Shown in pieces: positions 36,455 through 47,785 of a stretch of DNA of 64,000 bases (its first letter is position 1; every line of letters begins with the position of its first letter). A program made the position numbers and the translations under genes. This stretch comes from Porpolomopsis calyptriformis. Taxonomy: Eukaryota; Basidiomycota; Agaricomycetes; Agaricales; Hygrophoraceae. Under the pieces are notes generated by a model. It saw only the letters and a list, made by a program, of their open reading frames with translations. It had not been told where the DNA came from and did no database searches. The stretch spans positions 1,728,501 through 1,792,500 of the forward strand of contig OX621166.1 in assembly GCA_951640195.1 (NCBI GenBank), in the 5' to 3' direction.

Positions 36455-39400
36455 TTGGGGCTGGTCATTTCAGGTTCAGAACATGGAACTCGTCAACCAA
36501 TTCTTGGGTGTGTGCAATGTTGGATGTGGACTGCCAGGTGTTCTCTTCATTGGTGTAACCCTCCCAATGCACTAAGTATTGGAGCTGCTTTTGGTGGATT
36601 CAGGAATCCAAGATTTTCTCAACAACGTATTCGGTTTCGCTGTCCAATTGGAGAGGAGGGGGAGGAGGAGGAGCCTTTTGGTTTGGGAAGGAAGAATGAC
36701 GGTAGGGGGACAAGTAGGACTCATTGAAGACTGGGTGCAAGCCCATCCATTCATGGGGGAGTTCAAGTCGATAAGCTGAACGACCAATTTTCTCGATGAC
36801 CTTGAAGGGCCCAAAGCGTTTGTTGTCGAGTTTCTTCATTGCGCGATTGGTCTTGATGTTCATGGTGGTGAGCCAGACTTTATCTCTGGGGGAGTACTCA
36901 TGAACGGGTCGGGAGCATTTGTCGTGACTGGTCTTCATTTTCTCATTAGCTTGTCCAAGGGCAGATTCAGTCTCTTGACAGACACGCTTCATTCATTCGG
37001 CGAACTGGGTAGCAGATTTGTTCCGGACTTCTCTTCGGGTGTCATTTCCAGACCAGGGATGTTGACCGTAGTTGACGTAGAAGGGGGTTTGGGTGGTAGC
37101 AGTGTGGATGGAGTTGTTGTATGAAAACTCAGCCAGTGCTAACCATTCCTTCCAGTTATCCTGACAATGGTTGATGAAAACTCGTAAGTATTGTTCGAGG
37201 GTTTGATTCATTTGTTCAGATTGGCCATCAGTCTGTGGGTGATAGGCAGTGGAAACGTTTTGGGTGGTGCCTAAGAGGCGGAAGAGGTCAGTCATGTACT
37301 TGGATACAAATCGCAGATTGCGATCGTGAATGATCCGTCGTGGGACTCCATGATCTCGGATGACATGATCTCGAATGATCTTGGTGAAGCCTTCTGAGTT
37401 GAGCTCGATATGAGTGGGCTCAAACTTGACAGCTTTCAAGAACGTGTCGACGATGGTCAGGACAGCGTTGTAGCTCTGACATTCGGGGATTGGTCCTACG
37501 AGATCAATGGTGATTGTATCCCAAGGGCGAACTGGGGGGGTCGAAAGGATGGAGTGGGGTCTTCATGGGCAAGCGAGATGCCTTGGTTTGTTGACAGGTC
37601 TCGCAACCGGAGATGTACTGTTTCACATCTCGACGGATAGTGGGCCACCAGTAATTGCGACAGAGGATTTCGGTTGTCTTGAAAGGGCCATAATGTCCTG
37701 ACAGGGGATTGTCGTGATACCGAGAGATAATCTCTCCATGAAGGGGCTTATCGACGGAGATGTAAATCTGATTGTTGAATGTGAGGATACCGTCATCTTG
37801 AGTCTTCCAGCCATTTTCTTGTTTACTTTGAGTGAGTGTGGTAGAATTTTCCTTGTTCCGGTAGGAATTCCTGATATGTGAGTGAAAGTGGTCAGGTTCG
37901 ACATCGAGTTGAACCGGTCGGAGGTCTATGATGGGGTGAGAGGAAACAGAAAAAAGAGACTCGGGCAAAAGAATTGTGTCATCATTGTCATCCACCCCCC
38001 TCTCAAATCCTGGTCACCTCGACAGGATGTCAGCCCTCGAGTTAGCCTTACCAGCGACATGATGAAGGGTGAAATGAAAGTCTTGCAACTCCGTGAGCCA
38101 GTGAGCTTGATGCCTATTAAGCTTCTGTGGCTTCTTGAAGTACTGGAGGTTGGTGTGGTTGGTCCAAACCTCAAAGACTTGCTTGGCAGACAACAAATGC
38201 TTGTGAAACTCTTGCAGAGCGGTTATTATCGTGAGGAGTTTGCGATCGTAAATTTGATAATTTTGTTCCACAGGACTGAATGACTTCAAGAGGAATCCAA
38301 TGGGCTTCCAGATGTTTTCTTGTTTTTGTGAAAGTATTGTGCCCAGAGCATATTCAGAAGCATTAGTCTCAACACGGAGTAAGTCGTGATCATTCGCGAT
38401 AGAGAGAACAGGAGCAGAAGTAATGATTGTCTTGAGGACGTCGAAGGCGTCCTGGCATTGGTTAGTCCATTCGAAAGGAGTGTTTCCTGTTAAGATATTA
38501 AGGGGGCAGGCAATACTGGCAAAGTGGTGAATGAAACGATGATAAAAATTGCAAAATCCAAGGAAGGACTGAACGTCGCACTTGCAGGTCAGGGTCGGCC
38601 AATCGGTGATACCCTGGACCTTGATCAGATCCATCTTGACTTGGCCTTTGGAGACAATGACTCCGAGATATTCCACTTGTTTTTGGTCGAATTCGCATTT
38701 GTCAGGCTTGAGGTAAAGTTTGTGTTCACGAAGCAGAGACATAACTTCATGGATATGCCAATGATGCATCTCGAGATCCCTGTCAAAGATTAGTATGTCA
38801 TCGATGTAAATCAACACATGACCTTGATGGATTTGAATGTGGAAGATGTCGTTCATCATTGTTTGGAAGGTTGCAGGTGAGTTTGTGAGTCCGAAAAATA
38901 TAACCAAGGGCTCGAACAAGCCACGGTTGGTTCTGAACGCAGCCTTGTGTTCGTCGCCTTCCTTGATGCGAACATTGTTATAACCCCAGCGAATATCTAG
39001 CTTAGTGAAGTAGCGGGCATTCTGGAGGGCGTCGATGAGTTCGGTAATCAAGGGGAGGGGATAGCGATTCTTGATGGTCATGTCATTCAGTTTGCGGTAG
39101 TCCTGGATCAGGTGTAATTGACCATCTTTCTTCTTGATAAAAAAGAAGGGGGAAGCGATGGGGGAAATGGAGGGATGGATTCATCCAGTTCGGAGGTTCT
39201 CTTCGAGGAATTCGTTAAGTTGTGAATGTTCATCCACACTGAGGGGATAGATTTTGCAGTCGTGTTTCTCTTCGGTTCCGGGGAGTAATTCGATTGCGTG
39301 ATCCCAAGGGCAAGGTGGTGGTAGTTCATCGAAGTCTTTCTTGGTGAAGATGTCCTGGAATTCATGGAGATAACTGGGGACAATGTCTCTCCAATCGCAG

Positions 39401-39492
39401 TCCTTCTCTTGGGCCTCAGCGGCTTTGATTGCGAGTTCCTGTGATTTGGTGGTCATCAACCGAATCTGGATAGCAGGAGTGAGATCGATCAT
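36455..39492 (-). mobile_element. Pol of gypsy element A: RT, RNase H, integrase, chromodomain
   Basis: RT: IASPFFFIKKKDGQLHLIQD, YFTKLDIRWGYNNVRIKEGD, TNSPATFQTMMNDIFH and the catalytic YIDD in LIYIDDILIF. RNase H: LRVETNASEYALGTILSQKQ, with Asn at the first catalytic Asp, and KANSRADILSR. Integrase: HHCC finger (YHDNPLSGHYGPFK..CETCQQTK), core TIDLVGPIPE, AYHPQTDGQSEQMNQTLEQY and FSYNNSIHTATTQTPFYVNY. C-terminal module: GPFKVIEKIGRSAYRLELP and the chromodomain QLQYLVHWEGYTNEENTW. Internal stops include TGA before PGFE and before MKRV. The RT catalytic centre is intact, but the stops make the copy non-autonomous. Confidence 0.88.
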
Positions 39493-40676
39493 AAGGAGAT
39501 GATCATCATCCTCCAGAGTAAGGTTGTTGATGTTGGAGGAATCGACAGAGGGATGACAGTCCAGGGGGCATCAATTGAAGTCGAGAGTACCAGCCTTCCA
39601 GTCCATGGAGGGATTGTGGGTCTTGAGCTAGTCATGTCCAAGGAAAACTTGTCCTTTGCCGAGATTGGTCACACCGAAACTGATCCTTTCCACATGAGTT
39701 CCGACTCATAACTCAAGAGTGACCATTTCCGTGATGGGCCCTTCGGTGTTGGGTTGACCATCAGCGTTGTGCACCGGAATGGGTCGAGCAAGGGAGGTTG
39801 TGTGGAGATCGTGGTCTCAGACGTACTTGATGTCAATGCAGGAGCCTTCACATCCGCTGTTGACAAGAGCGGTGGCAGTATGCTCTGCACAATTATCCAA
39901 GGTAACAAGATGAGCCTTGAGGACGAGTTGGTTTTCTTTGGAGCCATGAACGAAGACGTGAGGTTGTTTGAGTTCATTCAAGGCTCAAATGGCATTCTCC
40001 AGGGTGAGGGTGGTGATTTCGTCAATGGTGGACTGTACCATCTTGCGTGAGCATGCTGGATGTGACCAATGTTGAAGAATAGAGATTGCAGAATTAGCGT
40101 TGCCCTTAATAGTATTAATGATGTCCAAAGGTGTCGAGAGAGAGTTGACGTCGATCGAATCGACAGAAAGAGACAATGGTTTGGGAGTGGGGATTCCAGG
40201 GTGTTCAATGTGTTCATCTAGCAGAGCATGTTTCGGAGGGGGAGAAGAAACGACAGGGGTATTTGATTCGGGTATATTATGTACTGTACATGCTGTTGTG
40301 TAGATAGAAATGAAGGGTCCGATATGAGAGTATTCTGCCAAAGCAAACAACTTCCAGTCGAGTGAAGAGAACGCATCTTCATCGACTGTCAACAAAATCC
40401 AATTCGTCATTGAGGGGGGGGGGTTTCGTTCACTAAGCTATGCTCCTCTGCAGAAAGGAGGTTCTTCAGCTTGTCAAGTTCCGACACAGTCATGTCATAG
40501 AAGAGGGCACGGATATTCATGGCAGCCTTCTCCTTGGGACAGTCTCATTGGAAATGTCCAACCTCTCCACAGTTGAAGCATCAGTGGACCTGGCATGTCT
40601 TGTCAACATCCATGGGCTTCCCCTGACCGCCATGGATGATCCTGGTAGGGACACGGCAATCTTTGGTGGATTGGGC

Positions 40677-41312
40677 CTAGGGACGAGAGGAGAAGGTCTG
40701 GGGCACGAATCGGGAAGGGGGGACAACTGGACAACGAGCCTGTTCCTGTTGATGGAACCATTCGTGGAGTTGTCCAACAGCCAGAGCCTTCTCAATGTAA
40801 TCTGGCCAAGTTGTGGGGAGAGGAGGGTTGAGATACATTTGGCGAACGATGTCACGATGAATGTTCTTCTCGAAGATTCGGATCTTTTCTTTATCCTGGC
40901 GGCTGAGGCCAGTGAGTTTTGCCTTTATTTTGTACTTGATGAGGTATTCCACGATGGGGGACGATCCTTGTATCATGGTCTCGATCTCCTCCTGTGCGTG
41001 TTGCTCCAAAGCAGTATCCTTGAAGCTTCTGTCAAGACCGAGCTTGAAGTTAACCCAGGAAGGGAAGGGGATAGCATTGCCTTGAGTGTCAGTCTGGTCG
41101 AGGAAATCGTTGACAAATTGTTGAGCCCAGATGGCAGTGGTTCCTTCCTTCATATAGGAGAGGGTGACGAGGGGGTGTTCCGTGGCATCGGTGATGCCTC
41201 GGCCAGCCAAGAATATGATAACTTGATGATACCAATCTCGGTAGGCTTTGGGGTCGCCATTAAAAGTGCTAGGTTCAGTGAGCTTGATTTTGCTTGCAAC
41301 GGGAGTAGTCAT
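40677..41312 (-). mobile_element. Gag of gypsy element A
   Basis: ATG-started ORF (MTTPVASKIKLTEPSTFNGD) with the retrotransposon Gag core (AYRDWYHQVIIFLAGRGITD, NFKLGLDRSFKDTALEQHAQ, TWPDYIEKALAVGQLHEWFH). The CCHC knuckle follows at about 40625-40540 (CFNCGEVGHFQ.DC) but is interrupted by TGA on both sides. Before this ORF a proline/serine-rich leader part reaches up to 42418. Confidence 0.8.
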
Positions 41313-42452
41313 AGGTGGAGCAGGTAAGGGACTGTCTGGAGATGGAGGAGACGGTGTAAGGGGATTCGGATCTGGATCGGGGTTCGGATTTACATCAGGG
41401 AGGGGAGCAAATGGCTCTCGAGGAGAAGGACTTGGTTTTCTTGAAGAAAGAGAAGAAGGGGCAGAAGGAGGTGGGTCTGAAGGTTCGGGTTCTAGTTCAA
41501 ATTCTACGGAAGTGATCCGTTGCTTTCCTTTGGGGCTAGGTCACAGGAAAGGTGGATCAACCGGAGGAGGAGGAGTTTGTCGGGGTCTGAGACCCAAGAA
41601 AGAGAACAAGACGGGAGTCCGAGGTACGAAGGTGGAGGGCTCGGATTCGAGCGAAGAGATGGAGGGTAGAAGAGGCGGAAGGAGTTGCAATGAGAAGGGT
41701 GAGTGGATCTCATGATCTTTGGGCGCGTCTTCATACTCAAGGTCTTCTTCAGGTTCCGAGGTGCTGTAAGAAGGCCTTCGTGATGGACGAGACGTGGTGA
41801 CTAGTAATCAAGTATGAGATGAACTTCTCGTATGTCTTGGGTTTCACGTCGCCGAAAGATGAAAATGACAGGGACGGTGACTTGTTCTGTGAGATGATGG
41901 GGGTGGTGAACATGGACTTGAACTTGGAGATGGAGGACCAGCTCTACTTCAAGGAGTGTTGCTGGGTTGGACAGGTCCTTAATCAGAGAGGACGGGGCAG
42001 TGTCAAAAGATTCCTCAGACGAGGATGACGAAGGAGACAGAGGTGGGGATGGGGTGAGGTTGGGCTTGAAGAATTCATCGGCCAACAGGTTGAGCTGTTC
42101 TGTTAAGGAATCAAGCTTGAGTGGCAACAAGTCTAATGCGGCAGCGGCAATCAAACGTGCATTGCTAATGAGCTCGGATGTCGAGGCCTGGTGGGGTTTG
42201 GGGTTGGTGAGGGTGTAGGGCAGGGGCGGTGAAGGAGAACACGAGGCCAGAGTGGTGGTTGAATGAATACCATGTGGGGATTTCAGAGTCACCCATGGTT
42301 TTCCAAACGAGAGAGGATGATCCTGCAAGGGGGGGTCCGAGGTGGGATTCCAAGGCAATCGCTCGGCTAGCACAGTAGCGGAGATGATCAGACAAATCTT
42401 GTCCAGGGACTGTTGCAAAAAAAAGCAGAGGGGGAGGGGAGTTTTGATCTTC
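41313..42452 (-). mobile_element. 5' leader and N-terminal Gag-like ORFs of gypsy element A
   Basis: Minus-strand open stretches rich in Ser, Pro and Leu, with a helical segment near 42170-42050 (LDLLPLKLDSLTEQLNLLAD). They lie between the 5' LTR and Gag. The reading frames are broken relative to each other. A primer-binding site was not recognised next to the LTR. Confidence 0.5.
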
Positions 42453-42843
42453 TGTTAAGGCGCAGTGGTCTCCCGGTTAGCTTAGAGGTACCCAATGGAA
42501 AGAACAGAGACTCCAACCAAAGGTTAGAGGGGGATGTCTTTGTTGAGATCGAAACTAAGGAATACAAACTCTACCTATGCTACTTATCTACTCTGAGTTT
42601 GAATTCCATAACTTAGCGACAATCCATGGAATGGCTGACTCAGCTGCTGCGGATGGCTGCGCAACTGCAGACGGTGTCATCACCGACCAATAGCAGAAGT
42701 CCCTCATGTGTGCTGTCACAGGTCACAAGTGACAAGGAAGAAAATGATAAGGGGAAGGACAGGATAAGGAAGGTGGTGGACAGATAAGATAGGATTAGAT
42801 AGGCTGCGATAAGATAAAGTGAAAATGTGGATGCATCGTAACA
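42453..42843 (-). repeat. 5' LTR of gypsy element A
   Basis: 391 bp; same ends and length as the 3' LTR. Its right end abuts an inverted 3' fragment of the same family instead of a target duplication. Confidence 0.9.
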
Positions 42844-43733
42844 CTGACAGCATCAATGTCATTATCCCACTCACACCTATTGAGGTCGATTGCACCCTGG
42901 ATTCCGACTTTGATACTTCTGTTCTCTTCCCTCATCTCCTATCTCATGTACATCGAGTTTGGATCTATGAGGAAGGCCCAGTCAACGCGGTCACTCTTAT
43001 TATGTGATTGGATGATCACGGCCAAGTACTTTGTACATACCAACTCATGCTCCCTCTTTCAGCCTTAGACATCCAGCGACGATATGGTCACTACCTCCCT
43101 GTCATCCCCTGTTATGCCCCCTGCTAGCTTTTGCGAGATTGTTCAAGACATCTCCAATGCTGTAGAAGGTGTGAGGGATCTTGGGGGAGATTCCTCTCAT
43201 TCGTCCAAGGGGTATCAGAACACGTAGGAACTAATTCAGTAATCAGATGATGATGGACAGGGGTTTTAAGCTTATGAAAGCTTGATATATTGGGTAGGAA
43301 GGGAAGGTGTGTCTGTCTTCTTTAGTGATTATCTACTTGATATATATAGAGGAGGTGAATAAAGGAACTTCTTTGTAGGTATGTGTACAAAGGATAGTTC
43401 CTTTGTAAGAATATGTGAGTGGAAATTAGGTAGATAGGCGAAAGGAAGATAGGAAAAGGTAGATAAGATAAGGAAAACAAAGAAAAGAGACTTTCCGATC
43501 AGTTTGAGGTGTTTCCGAAGAAGTGTGTGTTGTCGGAAGTCCTCCGGTTAGAGGCGGACATTATCGGAACGTTTATTGGAAGGTCAGAAGGGTCAGGCTT
43601 TTGGGATATGTGTATACGGATTTGGTGAGGTTGAGCTCATGTGTGATGGAGAGGTTTTCCGTTCATAGGGAGAGTGGATCTCCTACAACGCTTACATTAA
43701 ACTTGCGCAGATGCGATTCTGAGAGGAGAGTAA
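42844..43733 (+). mobile_element. Gypsy element B, 3' internal fragment in inverse orientation
   Basis: Plus-strand copy of the extra-ORF region of element A (INVIIPLTPIEVD, RVWIYEEGPVNAVTLIM, a stop, then LPLSALDIQRRYGHYLP). It ends with CGCAGATGCGATTCTGAGAG and a purine-rich tract before its own LTR at 43734. A solo LTR of another family (43161-43687) is inserted in it. The upstream pol is missing. Confidence 0.75.
43161..43687 (+). repeat. Solo LTR (family 3) inside element B
   Basis: 527 bp starting TGTAGAAGG and ending CTCCTACA, with perfect 5-bp terminal inversion TGTAG/CTACA. It splits a sequence that is continuous in element A (CATCTCCAATGC..CATTAA). An imperfect duplication (AATGC/AACGC) flanks it. 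A TATATATAGAGG motif near 43339 could be its TATA box. A second, truncated copy lies at 11751-11837. Confidence 0.7.
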
Positions 43734-44082
43734 TGTTACGATATGTCCCTTTTTTCTTTGTCTTATCTTATCACAACCTTCCTTGTCTTATCTTCTTTCC
43801 CTATCATTTTCTCTTTGTCATCTGGGACCATGACTGTGACTGTCACCTGACCGGTCGAGTGACTGTCATATGTGTGACTGTCACACACAAGGGACTTCTG
43901 CCATTGGTCGGCGATGACACCATCAGCAGTTGCACAGTAATGCGCAGCAGCTGAGTCAGCCATTCCATGGATCATTGTTGAGTTGTAGAATTCAGACTCA
44001 GAGTAGATAAGTAGTGTAGTCAGAGTTTGTGTTCCTGAGTTTCGATCTCAACAAAGACACCCCACTCTAACCTTTGGTTGGA
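43734..44082 (+). repeat. 3' LTR of element B, left part (split by the foldback element)
   Basis: Starts TGTTACGATATGTCCC, the inverse-orientation equivalent of the element A LTR, and runs to CCTTTGGTTGGA. It resumes at 50227. The reassembled LTR would be about 408 bp, close to the 391 bp of element A. Confidence 0.85.
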
Positions 44083-44400
44083 CACATGGTTCAGTCAAAG
44101 ATAGTAGTGAACTACAGTGAAATGAACTTGCTATATAGTGGTGTTTCTTGGTCCACTGATCTTTGGCCAAAAATACATATATAGCTGATGTACACTGAAG
44201 CGCCGAAATTTATATATAGTAGTGAAATACATCTCCACTAAAAGGCAGGTATGCCAGTACACTACAGGGTAGCCAAGAGTGATAAGGGAGATACACTAAT
44301 AGGCCAAAGATAGTACTCACCAAAGACTATAGAGGGGCCAAGAAATGGATGTATATGTATATAGCTCAGCCAAGATATACATTGCCAAAAAACCACTGAT

Positions 44401-44712
44401 GGGCCGAAGGTGGTTTCTACTATATATACAGGTTGGCCGAGATATAGATTGCCAATGCCTACCGATGGGCCGAAGGTGGTTTCTACTATATACACAGGTT
44501 GGCTGAGATATAGATTGCTGATAACTACCAATGGGCTGAAGGTGGTTTCTACTATATATACAGGTTGGCCGAGATATAGATTGCCGATAACTACTGATGG
44601 GCCGAAGGTGGTTTCTACTATATATACAGGTTGGCCGAGATATAGATTGCCAATGCCTACCAATGGGCCGAAGGTGGTTTCTACTATATATACAGGTTGG
44701 CCGAGATTGGTA
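44401..44712. repeat. 66-bp tandem array, left arm (five copies)
   Basis: Units start at 44401, 44467, 44533, 44599 and 44665 with GGGCCGAAGGTGGTTTCTAC, then TATATATACAGGTTGGC and GAGATATAGATTGCC. A degenerate copy precedes them at about 44335. Since 66 is a multiple of three, the array stays open in several frames. Confidence 0.9.
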
Positions 44713-44720
44713 TGCTATAC

Positions 44721-46042
44721 TACACCTTCAGAGATGTCCACCGATGCCGAGAATGGCTCGGCTGAGGGGTAGCAGTTGCATCGGTACCCTATAAATATGT
44801 GTATAGTAGATATAAATATATATTGCGAATAATTAATTGCTTCAGCTATAAACAACTTTGCTGATAATTGTATACTTTAATCCACCTTCAGAGAGGTCCG
44901 CCGATGCCGAGAATAGCTCAGCCGAGGGGTAGCAGTTACCTCAGTACCCTATACATATGCATATAGTAGATAGAAATACATATTGTGAATAATTAATTGC
45001 TTTGGCTTTAGATAACTTCACTGATAATTGCATGCATTAATCCACCTTCAGAGAGGTCCGCCGATGCCGAGAATAGCTCAGCCGAGGGGTAGCAGTTGCC
45101 TCAGTACCCTATACATATGCATATAGTAGATAGAAATACATATTGTGAATAATTGATTGCTTTGGCCTTGGGTAACTTTGCTGATAATAGCATGCATTAA
45201 TCCACCTTCAGAGAGGTCCGCCGATGCCGAGAATGGCTTGGCCGAGGGGTAGCAGTTGCCTCGGTACCCTATACATATGCATAGTAGATAGAAATACATA
45301 TTGTGAATAATTAATTGCTTTGGCCTTGGGCAACTTTGCTGATAATTGCATGCATTAATCCACCTTCGGAGAGGTCCGCTGAGTCTGAGAATGGCTCAGC
45401 CGAGGGGTAGCATTTGCCTCAGTACCCTATATATATGCATAGTAGATAGAAATACATATTGTGAATAATTAATTGCTTTGGCCTTGGGCAACTTTGCTGA
45501 TAATTGCATACATTCATCCACCTTCAGGGAGGTCCGCCGATGCTGAGAATAGCTCAGCCGAGGGGTAGCATTTGCCTCAGTACCCTATACATATGCATAT
45601 AGTAGATAGAAATACATATTGTGAATAATTAATTACTTTGGCTTTAGATAACTTTGCTGATAATTACATGCATTAATCCACCTTTAGAGAGGTCTGCCAA
45701 CGCCGAGAATAGCTCGGCTGAGGGGTAGCAGTTACCTCAGTACCCTATACATATGCATATAGTAGATAGAAATACATATTGTCAATAATTGATTGCTTTG
45801 GCTTTAGATAACTTTGCTGATAATGGCATGCATTAATCCACCTTCGGAGAGGTCCGCCGATGCCAAGACTGGCTCGGCTGAGGGGTAGCAGTTGCTTCAG
45901 TACCCTATACATATACATATAGTAGATAGAAATACATATTGTGAATAATTAATTGCTTTGGCTTTAGATAACTTTACTGATAATTGCATGCATTAATCCA
46001 CCTTCAGGGGGGTCCGCTGACACCGAGGATGGCTTCGCCAAG
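44721..46042. repeat. 160-bp tandem array, left arm (eight copies plus a partial)
   Basis: Units begin with CCACCTTCAGAGAGGTCCGC near 44721 (diverged), 44881, 45041, 45201, 45359, 45517, 45677, 45837 and 45997 (partial). Each unit has a GC-rich half (GCCGAGAATAGCTC..GAGGGGTAGCAG) and an AT-rich half (ATATGCATATAGTAGATAGA, GAATAATTAATTGC). Confidence 0.92.
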
Positions 46043-46751
46043 GTTTCACAGCTGCCTCAGTAACCTACACTCTATCAATAATTTATTAATATAACTTCTA
46101 TAGAGATGTAAGACTATCTATCTTAGAGTAGTGCAACATATTTCCTATTTTATTTCTATCTCAATAGTGAGGTATTCAATGTTTAGTTGTTACTCTCTAC
46201 TAAAATGCAACGTCAAATTTCGGACTTGATAAATATGCTTGTAAAAAATCTAGAAATATTTGGACCACTTGTTTATATACTCTATATTACATTTATTTGA
46301 TATGCCTGACAGGGTGCATTAGTATAAGTAAACTGTGTAGAAAATGTTGTGTTAGATTAACCTATGTTCGATGTTACTCTACACTGTCACAGTATAGGTT
46401 ACTATATAAATCTATAGAGATTTTTTATTACATTCAAACATAGTAGACTACTCAGTATTAGGCACATAGTATTAATAGAATATGAAGTACATATACAAGT
46501 GGTACAAATATTTCTGGATTTTTTACAAGCATATTTATCAAGTCCGAAATTTGACGTTGCATTTTAGTAGAGAGTAACAACTAAACATTGAATACCTCAC
46601 TATTGAGATAGAAATAAAATAGGAAATATGTTGCACTACTCTAAGATAGATAGTCTTACATCTCTATAGAAGTTATATTAATAAATTATCAATAAAGTGT
46701 AGGTTACCGAGGCAGCTGTGAAACCTCAGCGAAGCCATCCTCGTGTCATGA
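46021..46751. repeat. AT-rich hairpin inside the foldback loop
   Basis: About 255 bp at 46021-46275 recur as a nearly perfect reverse complement at 46493-46751, around a 217-bp spacer. Shared blocks include GGATGGCTTCGC, AGGTTTCACAGCTGCCTC, GTAAGACTATCTATCTTAGA and AATTTCGGACTTGATAAATA. It looks like an independent inverted-repeat element, or an inverted duplication of the arm-proximal DNA. Confidence 0.9.
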
Positions 46752-46901
46752 AATTGGCGTTCACTCTCTTAAAATTTCTCTCTTTTCTTCGTTCTTTTCT
46801 TTTCTTTCTTATGGCAGTTCTTTTGGAGGGGAGGCTGTCTTTATTGGCAGCGGAAACTACTTGTACAAAGGGAGGAGTCCATGTCCGACTAACTATTTAT
46901 A

Positions 46902-47735
46902 CTAGTCCGTCTTGGCAATCTCCTGCACCATACTGTCCCTCAAGAACTCTACAAAACTCGAGACTACTTGACCATCTAATGTGGCCAACTTGTTGCCCCA
47001 GTAAATTGCCCCATTAGTGTCACCACCAGAGGCCTGCAACTCAGCAGCCTTCCCTTCAATGAAACCCATCGCTATCTTTCTCGCTTCCTCACCCAGCCAA
47101 TCGTTGGTAGGACTCCACAACAAACTAGGAGGAACTTCCTCTTCCTCAATCTTGACGTTAACATTGGTCGACGACAAGGACAAATCTTCAACTAAAAAGA
47201 TAAAGGATCAGCGGTTACGAAGAGAGCGAGAGAGTTAAGGGCATTACCACTAGATAAAGGACTTAATGGACCAGGGGTCCAAGGACGGAAAGGGGGACTG
47301 GCAGCCCAGTCAACTGCCTCCTTCTTGACAGAAGGAAGAGAGTCAGCCCACTTGTCGGACCCCCAATTAACCTGCTCCTCCAAAGGGAGCTGGGAAGTAG
47401 GGGGAGGGGTGTCGTCATCCCAAGCTAAAAAGAAGGAAAGCCTATTATCAATAAACATAGACTAACAAAGACAAAACAAGATACATACCAAGTGGATCCT
47501 CCATCAAGCCACAAACATGCTGGATTGGCCAGCGAACATATGGACACTTTCTGACCTTATGCTTGCCACCGCAAGCAAAACAAGAGAAGGAGGACCAGCA
47601 GAGGTCGGCGTTGGAGGGGGTGCGCTGAAGGTAGTAGTGGAAAGAATCACAATCAAGAAAGACAGGAGCGGTGCGGTGCACCACTCCAGACTGCTTGAAG
47701 AATCGGATGTAGTGGCCTTGGTGGGAAGGAGTCAT
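46902..47735 (-). CDS. Orphan protein with a CCHC-like knuckle, three exons
   Basis: Exons (minus) 47735-47489, 47424-47248 and 47191-46902 join without any stop to give 237 aa. The ATG at 47735 (MTPSHQGHYIRF) is followed by VFLDCDSFHYYLQRTPSNAD and a Cys/His cluster C-F-A-C-G-G-K-H-K-V-R-K-C, a zinc-knuckle-like C-x2-C-x3-H-x4-C. The middle is acidic and Pro-rich (AWDDDTPPPTSQLP), and the C-terminal half is probably helical (WLGEEARKIAMGFIEGKAAE, SSFVEFLRDSMVQEI). A TATA-like CATATAAAAGG lies about 50 bp upstream. This is one of the few intact ORFs in the repeat region. A broken copy lies at 35393-35596. The function is unknown; nucleic-acid binding through the knuckle is an inference. Confidence 0.65.
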
Positions 47736-47785
47736 GATGATTGACAAGGATTGAACTGAAGCGTAGGGATACAACCCCACACCTT

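Larger units (their letters stand above)
35597..42843 (-). mobile_element. Complete but mutated Ty3/gypsy element A
   Basis: A 7,247-bp element on the minus strand with LTRs at 35597-35987 and 42453-42843, both 391 bp and both TGTTAAGG..GTAACA on the plus strand. Internal order on the minus strand: leucine/proline-rich leader ORF, Gag, CCHC knuckle, protease, RT, RNase H, HHCC zinc finger, integrase, chromodomain, then an extra ORF before the 3' LTR. A purine-rich GAAGGGAGAGTGA precedes the 3' LTR. Nine TGA and one TAG interrupt the coding region, mostly where CGA (Arg) is expected, and a shift occurs at a C run near 37530. No matching flanking duplication: the left flank is an orphan-gene fragment and the right flank is an inverted copy of the same family. 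Confidence 0.9.

Noticed and set aside
40440..41327. Long plus-strand ORF opposite gypsy Gag
   Set aside because: Antisense of the recognisable Gag core; it matches no family and is explained by the codon bias of the minus-strand gene.
44410..44772. Long ORFs on both strands with a 22-residue repeat over the 66-bp arrays (also 49598-49921)
   Set aside because: The unit length is a multiple of three, so open frames arise automatically in several frames and both strands. No start context or domain supports coding.
44721..46042. CRISPR-like regular repetition
   Set aside because: The 160-bp units are contiguous, with no unique spacers, and the genome is eukaryotic. It is a satellite array.
46718..47017. 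Plus-strand ORF with a hydrophobic start opposite the orphan gene
   Set aside because: It overlaps the hairpin end and the last exon of the spliced minus-strand gene; composition is that of antisense DNA and no domain is seen.
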